Shown: piece by piece, positions 23,070 to 31,590 of the stretch | Layout: each line of letters starts with the position of its first letter | Position numbering within the stretch: position 1 is the first letter of the stretch | NCBI GenBank assembly: GCA_017624715.1 | Contig: JAGAMN010000059.1 | Coordinates: forward strand, 1 to 64,000 | Origin: Oscillospiraceae bacterium | Lineage (GTDB): Bacteria > Bacillota > Clostridia > Oscillospirales > Oscillospiraceae | DNA length: 64,000 nt | Direction of reading: 5' to 3' | Program-made: the position numbers and the translations under genes | Notes under the pieces: model-generated | Told to the model about the DNA's origin: nothing | Seen by the model: the letters and a program-made list of their open reading frames with translations, nothing else | Databases searched by the model: none

Positions 23070-24257
23070 ATGGAAAGAAAAGTCGGAACCGTATCCAGAG
23101 GCATTCGCTGCCCCATTATCCGGGAAGGTGATGATCTGGCGCAAATCGTGGTAGACAGCGTGTTGGAAGCTGCAATGAGCGAAGGCTTCTCCCTGCGTGA
23201 CCGTGATGTGGTTGCCGTTACCGAATCGGTGGTGGCCAGAGCCCAGGGCAACTATGCCCACATTGATGCCATTGCCAAGGATGTAAAGGAAAAGCTGGGC
23301 GGCGAAACCATCGGCGTTATTTTCCCCATTTTGTCCCGCAACCGTTTTGCAATTTGCCTCCGGGGCATCGCCAAAGGCGCAAAGAAGATCGTGCTGATGC
23401 TCAGCTACCCCTCTGATGAGGTGGGCAACGAGCTAGTCAGCCTGGATCAGCTGGACGCAGCAGGTGTAAATCCTTACAGCGATGTACTGACGGAAGAGAA
23501 GTATCGGGAGCTGTTCGGTGAGAACCGCCACCCCTTCACGATGGTGGATTATGTGCAGTACTACGGCGATCTCATCCGGGAGTGCGGTGCTGAGGCAGAG
23601 ATCATCTTTGCCAACAATCCCCGGGTGATCCTGAACTACACCAAAAATGTTCTGACCTGCGATATCCACAGCCGTGTCCGCACCAAGCGCATTTTGCGTG
23701 AAAATGGCGCAGAGCGTGTCTGCGGTTTGGATGATATCTTGAATGCCAGCGTGGACGGTAGCGGCTATAACGAAAAGTTTGGCCTGCTGGGCTCCAACAA
23801 GTCTACCGAAGATAAGATCAAGCTCTTCCCCAAGGAATGCACCGACATGGTCCTGGATGTCCAGAAGCGCTTCCTGGATGCCACCGGTAAGCACATCGAA
23901 GTCATGGTCTATGGCGACGGTGCGTTCAAGGATCCCGTGGGCAAGATTTGGGAGCTGGCTGACCCCAGCGTGTCCGTGGCCAACACCCCCGGTCTGGAGG
24001 GCACACCCAACGAGCTGAAGCTGAAGTACCTGGCAGACAATGACTTTGCCGACCTCAGCGGCGATGCGCTGAAGCAGGCCATTGAGCAGCGGATTCGGGA
24101 AAAGGGCGATGTATCCGGTACTATGGCCTCTCAGGGCACTACCCCCCGCCGCCTGACCGACCTGATCGGCTCTCTGTGTGATTTGACCTCCGGCTCCGGT
24201 GATAAGGGCACACCCATCATCCTGGTCCAGGGCTATTTCGATAACTATACCATGTAA
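23070..24257 (+). CDS. Coenzyme F420-0:L-glutamate ligase family protein (CofE-like)
   Basis: CofE adds glutamate to coenzyme F420 in archaea and actinobacteria; Firmicutes carry homologues of unknown substrate. The product is 395 residues. The N-terminal 250 or so residues match the CofE fold, with REGDDLAQIVVDSV, DRDVVAVTESVVARAQGN (about 45-62) and the metal/GTP-binding region around SDVLTEEKYRE and ITCDIHSRVR-like NVLTCDIHSRVRTK. A C-terminal extension of about 150 residues includes VMVYGDGAFKDPVGKIWELADP and a Ser/Gly-rich TSGSGDKGTPIILVQGY. Start ATG 23070 is preceded by a weak GAGGTTTT. No other F420 biosynthesis gene is in the window, so the true substrate is probably something else. 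Confidence 0.85.
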   Translation: MERKVGTVSRGIRCPIIREGDDLAQIVVDSVLEAAMSEGFSLRDRDVVAVTESVVARAQGNYAHIDAIAKDVKEKLGGETIGVIFPILSRNRFAICLRGIAKGAKKIVLMLSYPSDEVGNELVSLDQLDAAGVNPYSDVLTEEKYRELFGENRHPFTMVDYVQYYGDLIRECGAEAEIIFANNPRVILNYTKNVLTCDIHSRVRTKRILRENGAERVCGLDDILNASVDGSGYNEKFGLLGSNKSTEDKIKLFPKECTDMVLDVQKRFLDATGKHIEVMVYGDGAFKDPVGKIWELADPSVSVANTPGLEGTPNELKLKYLADNDFADLSGDALKQAIEQRIREKGDVSGTMASQGTTPRRLTDLIGSLCDLTSGSGDKGTPIILVQGYFDNYTM

Positions 24258-24297
24258 ACACACAACCACCAGCTTAGTGCGCCGGTGGTAAGAGAAG

Positions 24298-24459
24298 GCC
24301 CCCTTGTGTAAAGGGGGCTGGATTTTTGCGAAGCAAAAAGACTGGGGGATTGTTTTGAGTAGAACCAATCACGAACTCTGTGCGTGATTGTGCTTTGCCC
24401 CAACAATCCCTCCGTCAAAAATCAAAGATTTTTGCCACCTCCCTTTACACAAGGGAGGC
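24298..24459. repeat. MITE-like palindromic element
   Basis: This second copy has ends ggcccccttgtgtaaagggg and ccctttacacaagggaggc, internal arms actgggggattgttttg and caacaatccctccgtc, and a central hairpin around caatcacgaactctgtgcgtgattg. It sits between two convergent genes and ends five bases before the stop codon of the aldo/keto reductase gene, where its right end can act as that gene's terminator (on the minus strand). Confidence 0.78.
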
Positions 24460-24463
24460 TTTT

Positions 24464-25471
24464 TTATTTCTCCAGTTTTTCAGCAGCATTTTTCAGCAGC
24501 TGCCGAATGGGAAGCTGATAGGGACAGCGGGTTTCACACAGGCCGCATTCGATGCAGTCAGAGGCCCTTTTGTCCATACCGGCATACCGCTGGGCTGCCC
24601 AATCGGACAGGCCGTAGCGGCTTAAGTAGCCCTCCACCAGCAGCACCATGGGGATATTGATGCCCACGGCACAGGGGGCGCAGTAATTGCACCGACGGCA
24701 GAACTGGGTGCCCAGGGTGTTTCGGATGCTGTCAATCTTCGCCAGTTCTTCAGCAGAAAGGGGCGTAGGATCTTCCACAGCAGCGATGTTCTGGTCGATT
24801 TCCTTTTCCTCGGCCATACCGGGAATTACCACGGTTACATGATCGTTGGCGGCAATATATCGCATAGCCAGAGTGGCATCCTCAATTGCGCCGCCGGCCA
24901 AAGGCTTCATGCAAATGAAGCCGATATTTTTATCTGCACAGCAACGGATCAGTTCCTCACCCTGGGTCTCGACGATGTTGTAGGGGAACATGATCGTCTC
25001 TACCCAATCAAGCTCCAGGCAGCGTTCAAACAGCTCCACAGAGTGCAGCGTAATGCCAATATGGCCGATCTTGCCTGCATCCCGGGCTTCAATCAAAGCT
25101 TCCAGTGCACCACCGGGTGCAACTACCTGCTCCAAACCGGCGGCATTGGGATTGTGGATCTGATAAAGGTCAATATAGTCAGTGCGCAAATTTCGCAGGC
25201 TGATGTCAATATCCTTAGCCATACCGGCCTTGTCCCGGGCCATACTCTTGGTGGCCAGTACAAAATGCTCCCGGATGCCCTCCAGGGCATAGCCTAAGTA
25301 TTCCTCGCTGACGGTATAGCCTCTGGCTGTGTCAATATAATTGATACCGGCATCCATCAGCCGATGCATCAGCTGCTTTGTGCCTTCTCCATCGATCTTT
25401 TGAATGGGAATACCGCCAAAGCCCATACGGGATATCTTCAAACCGGTCTTACCCAAAACTCTATATTCCAT
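24464..25471 (-). CDS. Aldo/keto reductase with C-terminal [4Fe-4S] domain
   Basis: This NAD(P)H- or ferredoxin-linked oxidoreductase has 335 residues. The AKR barrel (1-265) carries the catalytic set: Asp47/Tyr52 region in NYIDTARGYTVSEEYLG, Lys in FVLATKSM, and His in LYQIHNP. The C-terminal 70 residues bind iron-sulfur: CRRCNYCAPC (about 263-272) and CIECGLCETRCP (about 311-322). This two-part layout is common in anaerobes. The start ATG 25471 has GGAGGT eight bases upstream. The gene appears monocistronic, ending at the MITE-like element. Confidence 0.92.
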   Translation of the reverse strand: MEYRVLGKTGLKISRMGFGGIPIQKIDGEGTKQLMHRLMDAGINYIDTARGYTVSEEYLGYALEGIREHFVLATKSMARDKAGMAKDIDISLRNLRTDYIDLYQIHNPNAAGLEQVVAPGGALEALIEARDAGKIGHIGITLHSVELFERCLELDWVETIMFPYNIVETQGEELIRCCADKNIGFICMKPLAGGAIEDATLAMRYIAANDHVTVVIPGMAEEKEIDQNIAAVEDPTPLSAEELAKIDSIRNTLGTQFCRRCNYCAPCAVGINIPMVLLVEGYLSRYGLSDWAAQRYAGMDKRASDCIECGLCETRCPYQLPIRQLLKNAAEKLEK

Positions 25472-25568
25472 CTTTTATACCTCCGCTGTTTTCTTTAACT
25501 ATAACGCTTTTTGGCAAGATGAGCAAGAGGTGAGGAAAGTTTTTATAAAATATTGGCGCATTTTACAC

Positions 25569-25597
25569 TTGCTATTCCATTAGATAAATGGTATGAT
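25569..25597 (+). promoter_or_regulatory. Promoter of serC-serA
   Basis: TTGCTA (25569-25574) and TATGAT (25592-25597) are 17 bases apart. The start codon of serC is about 80 bases downstream, leaving a leader that contains the hairpin at 25618-25665. Confidence 0.75.
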
Positions 25598-25617
25598 ACG
25601 CACTATAAATACATTTG

Positions 25618-25665
25618 TTTTCTGTACAAGCACAAAAAGCGAAGCATGTGCGTATTATACAGAAA
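25618..25665 (+). promoter_or_regulatory. Hairpin in the serC leader
   Basis: An outer stem tttctgta (25618-25626 region) pairs with tacagaaa (25658-25665), and an inner stem gcaca (25630-25634) with tgtgc (25647-25651). The stem ends five bases before the AGGAGG site of serC. It could influence initiation, but it has no T tract and matches no riboswitch I know. Confidence 0.5.
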
Positions 25666-25683
25666 TGAGCAGGAGGAATCTTT

Positions 25684-26766
25684 ATGGAAAGAGTTTACAA
25701 TTTTTCTGCCGGACCGGCGGTGCTGCCGGAGTCGGTTTTGCAGCAGGCAGCAGCTGAAATGATGAATTATCAAGGAAGCGGTATGTCCGTTATGGAGATG
25801 AGTCACCGCTCCAAGACCTACCAGAAAATCATCGATACTGCCCAGGCAGACCTGCGGGAATTGATGGGCATTCCTGATAACTATAAGGTGCTGTTCCTGC
25901 AGGGCGGTGCATCCCAGCAGTTTGCCATGATTCCCATGAACCTGATGAAAAACCGGGTGGCGGACTATATCATCACCGGTCAGTGGGCGAAGAAAGCCTG
26001 GCAGGAGGGCGGCCTCTACGGCCAGGCCAATGCAGTGGCATCCTCTGCGGATAAGACCTTCTCCTATATCCCGGATTGCAGCGATCTGCCCATCAGCGAA
26101 AATGCGGACTACGTGTATATCTGTGAGAATAATACCATTTACGGTACGAAATTCTGGGATCTGCCCAACACTAAGGGTAAGCCTCTAGTGTCAGATGTGT
26201 CCTCCTGTTTCCTGTCCGAGCCGGTGGATGTGACAAAATATGGCATGATCTATGGCGGTGTGCAAAAGAATATCGGCCCTGCCGGTGTGGTCATCGCCAT
26301 CATCCGGGAAGATCTGATCACCGAGGATGTGCTCCCCGGCACACCCACTATGCTGCGCTACAAGATCCACGATGACAACGGCTCTATGTATAATACCCCT
26401 CCGGCCTACGGCATCTACATCTGCGGTCTGGTATTCAAATGGCTGAAGGAGCAGGGCGGCTTGGAGGCCATCCAGGCCCATAATGTGAAAAAAGCAAAGC
26501 TTCTGTACGATTTCCTGGATAGCAGCAAGCTGTTCCGGGGAACGGTAGAGAAAAAAGACCGCTCCTTGATGAATGTGCCCTTTGTCACCGGTGATCCGGA
26601 GCTGGATAAGAAGTTTGTCCAGGCTGCAGAAGCAGCCGGCCTGGTGAATCTGAAGGGCCACCGGACGGTGGGCGGTATGCGCGCCAGTATTTACAATGCC
26701 ATGCCTTATGCCGGTGTAGAAGCGCTGGTTGGCTTTATGGAACAGTTTGAAAAGAATATGGAGTGA
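25684..26766 (+). CDS. serC: Phosphoserine aminotransferase
   Basis: SerC converts 3-phosphohydroxypyruvate to phosphoserine in serine biosynthesis. The product is 360 residues, the normal length. Family motifs are the opening YNFSAGPAVLPESVLQQ, GSGMSVMEMSHRSK (about 37-50), LQGGASQQFAMIPMNL (about 72-87), and the PLP-lysine region YGGVQKNIGPAGV (Lys about 197). Start ATG 25684 has AGGAGG eight bases upstream. serA follows, with its start six bases after the serC stop, so the two steps are made from one transcript. serB is not seen in the window. Confidence 0.96.
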   Translation: MERVYNFSAGPAVLPESVLQQAAAEMMNYQGSGMSVMEMSHRSKTYQKIIDTAQADLRELMGIPDNYKVLFLQGGASQQFAMIPMNLMKNRVADYIITGQWAKKAWQEGGLYGQANAVASSADKTFSYIPDCSDLPISENADYVYICENNTIYGTKFWDLPNTKGKPLVSDVSSCFLSEPVDVTKYGMIYGGVQKNIGPAGVVIAIIREDLITEDVLPGTPTMLRYKIHDDNGSMYNTPPAYGIYICGLVFKWLKEQGGLEAIQAHNVKKAKLLYDFLDSSKLFRGTVEKKDRSLMNVPFVTGDPELDKKFVQAAEAAGLVNLKGHRTVGGMRASIYNAMPYAGVEALVGFMEQFEKNME

Positions 26767-26771
26767 GAGCA

Positions 26772-27938
26772 ATGTATCAGATCCATTATCTGAATAAAAT
26801 ATCCCCCAAGGGCACAGCCCTGTGGACAGAAAACTACGAAACAGCTCAATCTATGGAGGATGCCCAGGCGGTGCTGGTCCGCAGCGCTGCCATGCATGAA
26901 ATGTCTTTCCCTGAGGGCCTGCTGGCGGTGGCCAGAGCCGGTGCCGGTGTCAATAACATCCCCCTGGACCGCTGCGCCGAGGAGGGCATTGTGGTGTTCA
27001 ACACCCCCGGTGCCAACGCCAACGGCGTTATGGAATTGGCGCTGTGCGGTATGCTCCTGGGCTGCCGGGATGTGGTGGGCGGTATCCAGTGGGTGCAGTC
27101 CGTTAAGGATAACCCGGATGTTGCTAAGTTGGTGGAAAAGGAAAAGAGCCGTTTTGCCGGTCATGAGATACTGGGTAAAAAGCTGGGCATCATCGGCTTG
27201 GGCGCAATCGGTGGTCCGCTGGCCAATGCAGCGGTAAAGCTGGGTATGGAGGTCTACGGCTGTGACCCCTATATTTCCATCGATGCCGCCTGGCACTTGG
27301 ACAGCCGTATCCACCCTGTGAAGACCCGAGAGGAAATTTACGCAACGTGCGACATTATTTCCATTCATGTGCCTTTGATGAAGGACACAGAAAAAATGAT
27401 TGATACCGCCGCATTTATCCAAATGAAGCCCGGTATGATCCTGCTGAATTTTGCCCGGGATAAGCTGGTAGACGACGATGCGCTGGAGATGGCCCTGCAA
27501 AGGGGCATCGTTTCCCGGTATGTGACGGATTTCCCCAACGAGCGCACCGCCGGTATGCCCGGCGTCATCGCCATTCCCCATTTGGGTGCATCTACGGAGG
27601 AATCCGAAGATAACTGCGCCCGGATGGCAGTAAAGCAGGTGATGAATTACCTGGAAAACGGCAACATCATCAACTCGGTGAATTTCCCCAACTGCGATAT
27701 GGGCATCTGCAATAAGGCCGGTGGCCGTATTGTGATCCTTCACCGGAATATCCCCAACACCCTGAGCCGGTTTACTGGTGCTGTGGCGGCGGAGAATATC
27801 AACATTTCCGACCTGATGAACCGCAGCCGTGGGGAGTATGCCTGCACCATTTTGGACTTGGACGCACAGCCCTCGGAGCATGTGATTCAGACCCTTAGTC
27901 AAATGGACGGTGTCCTCCGGGTCAGAAAGATTGGATAG
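26772..27938 (+). CDS. serA: D-3-phosphoglycerate dehydrogenase
   Basis: SerA oxidises 3-phosphoglycerate, the first step of serine biosynthesis. The product is 388 residues: substrate domain, NAD-binding Rossmann motif LGIIGLGAIGGPLANAA (about 137-153), catalytic Arg in LNFARDKLVDDDAL (about 225), and catalytic His in IPHLGASTEESEDN (about 273). A C-terminal ACT domain (about 315-388) points to feedback control by serine. I choose ATG 26772, eight bases after GGAG within the end of serC; a GTG at 26763 is possible but overlaps the serC stop. A terminator follows. Confidence 0.94.
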   Translation: MYQIHYLNKISPKGTALWTENYETAQSMEDAQAVLVRSAAMHEMSFPEGLLAVARAGAGVNNIPLDRCAEEGIVVFNTPGANANGVMELALCGMLLGCRDVVGGIQWVQSVKDNPDVAKLVEKEKSRFAGHEILGKKLGIIGLGAIGGPLANAAVKLGMEVYGCDPYISIDAAWHLDSRIHPVKTREEIYATCDIISIHVPLMKDTEKMIDTAAFIQMKPGMILLNFARDKLVDDDALEMALQRGIVSRYVTDFPNERTAGMPGVIAIPHLGASTEESEDNCARMAVKQVMNYLENGNIINSVNFPNCDMGICNKAGGRIVILHRNIPNTLSRFTGAVAAENINISDLMNRSRGEYACTILDLDAQPSEHVIQTLSQMDGVLRVRKIG

Positions 27939-27940
27939 AA

Positions 27941-27976
27941 GAAAAGCGTGCTGCGATAAGCAGCACGCTTTTTGCT
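27941..27976. terminator. Bidirectional terminator between serA and the GPH transporter gene
   Basis: The stem aaaagcgtgctgc/gcagcacgctttt has A- and T-runs on both sides, serving two convergent genes. Confidence 0.85.
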
Positions 27977-27979
27977 ATA

Positions 27980-29386
27980 TCAGTATTTTCTGGAAAGCTG
28001 CGCTTCGGCCTCTTCCCGGGTGATCTGACCGGCGTTGCAGCTGGCCATGATCTGCACATCCTTGTCGTTGAGCTTGTAGCCTAGGTAGAAGAAGGTGGAA
28101 ATGACCATGCCAATGACCGGCACCAGAGCATAGACGATCCACAGGCCGTTTAAGGCCTCAGGGCTTTGCTGAATGCCCATGTCAGCCAGCTGTTCAAAGC
28201 TTTCGGCTTCCACGGTGACCCAGCTATAAAGACCCAGCAGGAACAGGGCCAGGGCAGAGGAAATTGCGCAGGTGATCTTCACGGAGAAGGTCTGAATGGC
28301 GAAGGTGATGCCCTTGGCGTTGATGCCGGACTTATACTGACCGTATTCGGCACAGTCGGGGGTGAACATAAAGGCCAGGATACCCACCAAGCTCATGGGA
28401 ATGGTGCGAATGCAGGTCAGAGTAAGGAACAGGGGCTGATTATCGTAGCCGGTGAAGTAGATCACGAAGCCCAAAATGATATTGACGATGTTGCACCAGA
28501 ACAGCATCTTGAACTTATCAAACCGCTTTAAGAGGAAAGGCATAGCCATAGCGGCGAACACGCCGGGAACCATGTTCAGCACATTCAGCACAATGGAGAA
28601 CAGAGAACTGCCGAACAGGTAGAAAGAGACGAACAGCAGCACCGCATTGGAGGTCTTCAGCGCGTCGGTGGCGCAGTAACCGCCATAGTAGGTCAACAGG
28701 TACTTGTTTTTTCCTAAGTAAGTAAACATTTCCTTGGGAGTGAAGTTTTCGTCTTCGTCCTCGGGCTTGTAGTTGCGTTCCTTGCAGAAAATGCACACCG
28801 GGATCATGGTCAGGGCGCTGAAAATTGCCAGCACGGCAATGCCCAGGGATACATTCCAGTTGGTCAGTATGGGGAGTAGAATGCCATACAGCAGTACACC
28901 GGCGCCGGAGAATACCCGGTTGACAGACAGCAGGGTGTTCCTTTCCTGGAGATTGTCGGTCATGGTGTTGAGCATGGCGTAGGCAGGCACATCCGTCAAG
29001 GTGTACACCGTATCCCACAGCACATAGGCGATACCAAACCAAATCAGCTTGCCCGTTTCGTTAAAGAACGAGGGAATGGAGAACAGAATGATGGTCACCA
29101 GGGGGATCAGCAGGGTGGAGATCCGCAGCCAAGGCAGACTCTTCTGCTTGCTCTTAAACTTAATCTTGTCAAAGATAAAGCCAAACAGCGGGTCGTTGAT
29201 GGCATCCCAGATCTTCACAATCAGCAGTACCAGACCGCTCCAGAAGGGGTCAATGCCCTGCATGACAAGATAGGTGCTGATAAAGACCGCGGTGATGTTA
29301 TAGTAGATATTTTGACCCACGAAGAACATCCAGTAGCAGATGCGCTCCTTAAAGGTGGTCATATAGTGGGCGGGCTGCTTTTTCAT
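27980..29386 (-). CDS. GPH-type glycoside:cation symporter (MFS)
   Basis: GPH transporters import glycosides, pentosides or hexuronides with sodium or protons. The product is 468 residues with 12 membrane helices. The family pattern is visible: WDAINDPLFGFIFDKIKFKSK (about 60-80), the LWDTVYTLTDVPAYAML segment (about 122-138), and GYDNQPLFLTLTCIRTIP with TPDCAEYGQYKSGINAKG (about 346-363). Start ATG 29386 has GGAGGT seven bases upstream. metY lies 28 bases upstream on the same strand, but the two functions are not obviously linked. The sugar is unknown. Confidence 0.9.
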   Translation of the reverse strand: MKKQPAHYMTTFKERICYWMFFVGQNIYYNITAVFISTYLVMQGIDPFWSGLVLLIVKIWDAINDPLFGFIFDKIKFKSKQKSLPWLRISTLLIPLVTIILFSIPSFFNETGKLIWFGIAYVLWDTVYTLTDVPAYAMLNTMTDNLQERNTLLSVNRVFSGAGVLLYGILLPILTNWNVSLGIAVLAIFSALTMIPVCIFCKERNYKPEDEDENFTPKEMFTYLGKNKYLLTYYGGYCATDALKTSNAVLLFVSFYLFGSSLFSIVLNVLNMVPGVFAAMAMPFLLKRFDKFKMLFWCNIVNIILGFVIYFTGYDNQPLFLTLTCIRTIPMSLVGILAFMFTPDCAEYGQYKSGINAKGITFAIQTFSVKITCAISSALALFLLGLYSWVTVEAESFEQLADMGIQQSPEALNGLWIVYALVPVIGMVISTFFYLGYKLNDKDVQIMASCNAGQITREEAEAQLSRKY

Positions 29387-29413
29387 AGCAGTACCTCCGT
29401 TGTGTTATTGTAA

Positions 29414-30700
29414 TCAGACGTTTTCCAGGGCCTGGGCAATATCAGCGATAAGGTCTTCTGCGTTTTCCAGACCGCAGCTCAGTCGAATCAAATCCGCGCC
29501 CACACCGGCGGCAGCCAGCTGTTCGTCGGTCATCTGCCGGTGGGTAGCGCTGGCAGGATGCAGGCAGCAGGTGCGGGAATCGGCCACATGGGTCTCGATG
29601 GAGCCCAGCTTCAGATGCTTCATGAAAATTTCCGCAGCCTTTCTGCCACCGGTGAGGCCAAAGGAGATGACACCGCAGGAGCCGTTGGGCAGATATTTCT
29701 GAGCCAAATCGTAGTGCTTGTCACCCTTCAGGCCACAATACTTGACCCAAGCTACCTTTTCGTGATTGCTCAGATATTCTGCAATGGCCTGAGCATTGGC
29801 GCAATGCTGCCGCATACGGAAGGGCAGACTTTCCAGACCCAGGTTCAGATAAAATGCGCTCTGGGGAGACTGGATAGAGCCCAGGTCACGCATCAGCTGT
29901 GCGGTGCACTTGGTGATGAAAGCACCTTCCAGGCCAAATCGCTCGGTGTAGGTCACACCGTGGTAGCTGTCGTCAGGGGTGCACAGGCCGGGGAACTTGT
30001 CCGGATACTTGGTCCAGTCAAATTTGCCGCTGTCCACGATACAACCGCCCACAGCAACACCGTGGCCGTCCATATACTTGGTGGTGGAGTGGGTGACGAT
30101 GTCCGCGCCAAATTCGATGGGGCGGCAGTTGATGGGGGTGGGGAAGGTGTTGTCCACGATCAGGGGCACGCCGTGAGTGTGGGCAGCCTTGGCAAACTTT
30201 TCAATATCCAGTACGGCCAGGGCAGGGTTGGCAATGGTTTCGCCGAAGACAGCCTTGGTGTTCTCCCGGAAAGCGGCATTCAGTTCTTCCTCGGAGCAAT
30301 CGGGATCGACGAAGGTCACATCGATGCCCATGCGCTTCATGGTCACACTGAGCAGGTTGAAGCTGCCGCCGTAGATGGCGGAGGAGGACACGATGTGGTC
30401 GCCACAGGAGGCGATATTAAACAGCGCATAGAAATTTGCTGCCTGGCCGGAGCCGGTGAGCATGGCGGCGCTGCCGCCTTCCAAAGCGGCAATTCTTGCG
30501 GCTACCGCATCACAGGTGGGGTTTGCCAGGCGGGAGTAGAAATAGCCTTCTGCTTCCAGGTCAAAGAGCTTGCCCATGTCTTCAGAGGTGGCGTATTTAA
30601 AGGTAGTGCTCTGAACAATGGGGATCTGCCGGGGCTCGCCGCTGGCGGGGCTGTAACCGGCCTGAATGCAAAGGGTCTCGATGTGTAATTTGTTATCCAT
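29414..30700 (-). CDS. metY: O-acetylhomoserine sulfhydrylase family (MetY-like)
   Basis: MetY makes homocysteine from O-acetylhomoserine and sulfide, a PLP-dependent step in methionine synthesis. The product is 428 residues, which fits MetY (longer than MetB/MetC). Motifs: IPIVQSTTFKYATSEDMGKL (about 26-45), YSRLANPTCDAVAARIAALEGG (about 54-75), the PLP-lysine in VTHSTTKYMDGHGVAVGG (Lys about 209) and LLHPASATHRQ-like CCLHPASATHRQ (about 384). Start ATG 30700 has GAGGTGAT six bases upstream. A promoter with an internal palindrome lies at 30731-30759. Some family members act on O-acetylserine as well. Confidence 0.93.
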   Translation of the reverse strand: MDNKLHIETLCIQAGYSPASGEPRQIPIVQSTTFKYATSEDMGKLFDLEAEGYFYSRLANPTCDAVAARIAALEGGSAAMLTGSGQAANFYALFNIASCGDHIVSSSAIYGGSFNLLSVTMKRMGIDVTFVDPDCSEEELNAAFRENTKAVFGETIANPALAVLDIEKFAKAAHTHGVPLIVDNTFPTPINCRPIEFGADIVTHSTTKYMDGHGVAVGGCIVDSGKFDWTKYPDKFPGLCTPDDSYHGVTYTERFGLEGAFITKCTAQLMRDLGSIQSPQSAFYLNLGLESLPFRMRQHCANAQAIAEYLSNHEKVAWVKYCGLKGDKHYDLAQKYLPNGSCGVISFGLTGGRKAAEIFMKHLKLGSIETHVADSRTCCLHPASATHRQMTDEQLAAAGVGADLIRLSCGLENAEDLIADIAQALENV

Positions 30701-30730
30701 GGTGGATCACCTCAAAAATAGTATAGAGTT

Positions 30731-30759
30731 ATTGTAATCCCGGGCGGGATATTTGTCAA
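30731..30759 (-). promoter_or_regulatory. metY promoter with operator-like palindrome
   Basis: On the minus strand TTGACA (30754-30759) and TACAAT (30731-30736) are 17 bases apart. The spacer is almost filled by the inverted repeat ATCCCG-GG-CGGGAT (30737-30750). A palindrome between the -35 and -10 boxes is a usual place for a repressor operator. No S-box or T-box is present in the short leader. Confidence 0.65.
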
Positions 30760-30779
30760 TTGGGCAAGAAAAGTCCGCT

Positions 30780-30900
30780 GCATCCTGAGAGAGCCGTAAG
30801 GCGAGTCGAAGGATCCGCATCCTTGCGGTGCGAAGCACCGTGCCGGCAAAAGGAAACGGATTCTTCGACTTCGGGCTACGCCCTCCGCTCAGAATGACAC
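30780..30900. repeat. Intergenic inverted-repeat (REP-like) element
   Basis: The left side catcctgagagagccgtaag..gagtcgaaggatccg is roughly complementary to the right side cggattcttcgacttcgggc..ctccgctcagaatg, with a central hairpin ccttgcggtgcgaagcaccgtg. It has no ORF. Sequences of the type 'ctcagaatg..cgaagtcgaagaatcc' are repetitive in related gut Clostridia as far as I know; only one copy is in this window. Confidence 0.6.
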
Positions 30901-30906
30901 CCCTCT

Positions 30907-30937
30907 TGTAGGGACCGGCGTCCCCGACGGTCCTTTT
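30907..30937. repeat. Short intergenic repeat tgtagggaccggcgtccccg..
   Basis: The bases tgtagggaccggcgtccccg followed by acggtcctttta contain the inverted pair ggaccg/cggtcc. The same sequence, with two or three end differences, occurs at 49829-49859. Here it runs into the stop codon of the nitroreductase gene (minus strand). It is too short to be coding and looks like a dispersed palindromic repeat. Confidence 0.65.
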
Positions 30938-31460
30938 ACAGATAAGTCACCAACTCATCCAGGGATTTGCGCTTCTTCTCCCGAAGCTTGTCGTCCTCAG
31001 GATAACCCAAGGTGATGACCAGTCGCACCGGTGCGTCAAGACCGCAGATACTGCGCAGTTTCTCGTCATCCAGCCAGCCCAAAATGCAACTGCCTAATCC
31101 CTGGGCGGCTGCTTCTGCCGTAATGTAGGCGGCCACGATTCCAATGTCCATGGAACGGTAGTCGTTTTTCTTCAGCTTTGCGCCCAAGGCTGCGGACTTC
31201 ACATAGGGTTCTTCGGAAATTACCAGCAGCGCCGGTGCGTTAGCGGCGAACTTATTCATGCCCATACCCATGGTGGCCTTGGCAACCTCTTTCGCCGCTT
31301 CACCCTGGCACAGTGTCAGATGATAGGGCTGACCATTGCAGGCGGAGGGGGCAAGCCGGGCGGAGGCCAGGATGGCTTCCAGCTTTTCTTGCTCGATGGG
31401 GCGGCCTGGGTCATAGCTGCGACACGATTGTCTAGACTGTGCAATTTCAGTAAAATTCAT
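30936..31460 (-). CDS. Nitroreductase family protein
   Basis: This FMN-dependent oxidoreductase has 174 residues, a usual size. The family opening is seen: IAQSRQSCRSYDPGRPIEQEKL (about 6-27), with the FMN-phosphate contact RQSCRSY, and ARLAPSACNGQPYHLTL (about 35-51). The later block EAAAQGLGSCILGWLDDEKL (about 115-134) is also typical. Start ATG 31460 has AAAGGAG eight bases upstream. The stop codon falls within the short repeat at 30907-30937. The substrate cannot be told. Confidence 0.9.
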   Translation of the reverse strand: MNFTEIAQSRQSCRSYDPGRPIEQEKLEAILASARLAPSACNGQPYHLTLCQGEAAKEVAKATMGMGMNKFAANAPALLVISEEPYVKSAALGAKLKKNDYRSMDIGIVAAYITAEAAAQGLGSCILGWLDDEKLRSICGLDAPVRLVITLGYPEDDKLREKKRKSLDELVTYL

Positions 31461-31512
31461 GGAAAAACTCCTTTCTCAGGGGCGATACTTTCAAAAGTTT
31501 CTAAAAAATCCA

Positions 31513-31541
31513 TTGATTCAAGTCGGATTTTATGGTATAAT
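31513..31541 (+). promoter_or_regulatory. Promoter of the nucleotide hydrolase operon
   Basis: TTGATT (31513-31518) and TATAAT (31536-31541) are 17 bases apart. It faces the four-gene operon 31591-35451. Confidence 0.75.
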
Positions 31542-31590
31542 AAACAACCGGGCATAATAACCCGAGTAAATTCAGATAAGAGGTGGTACC

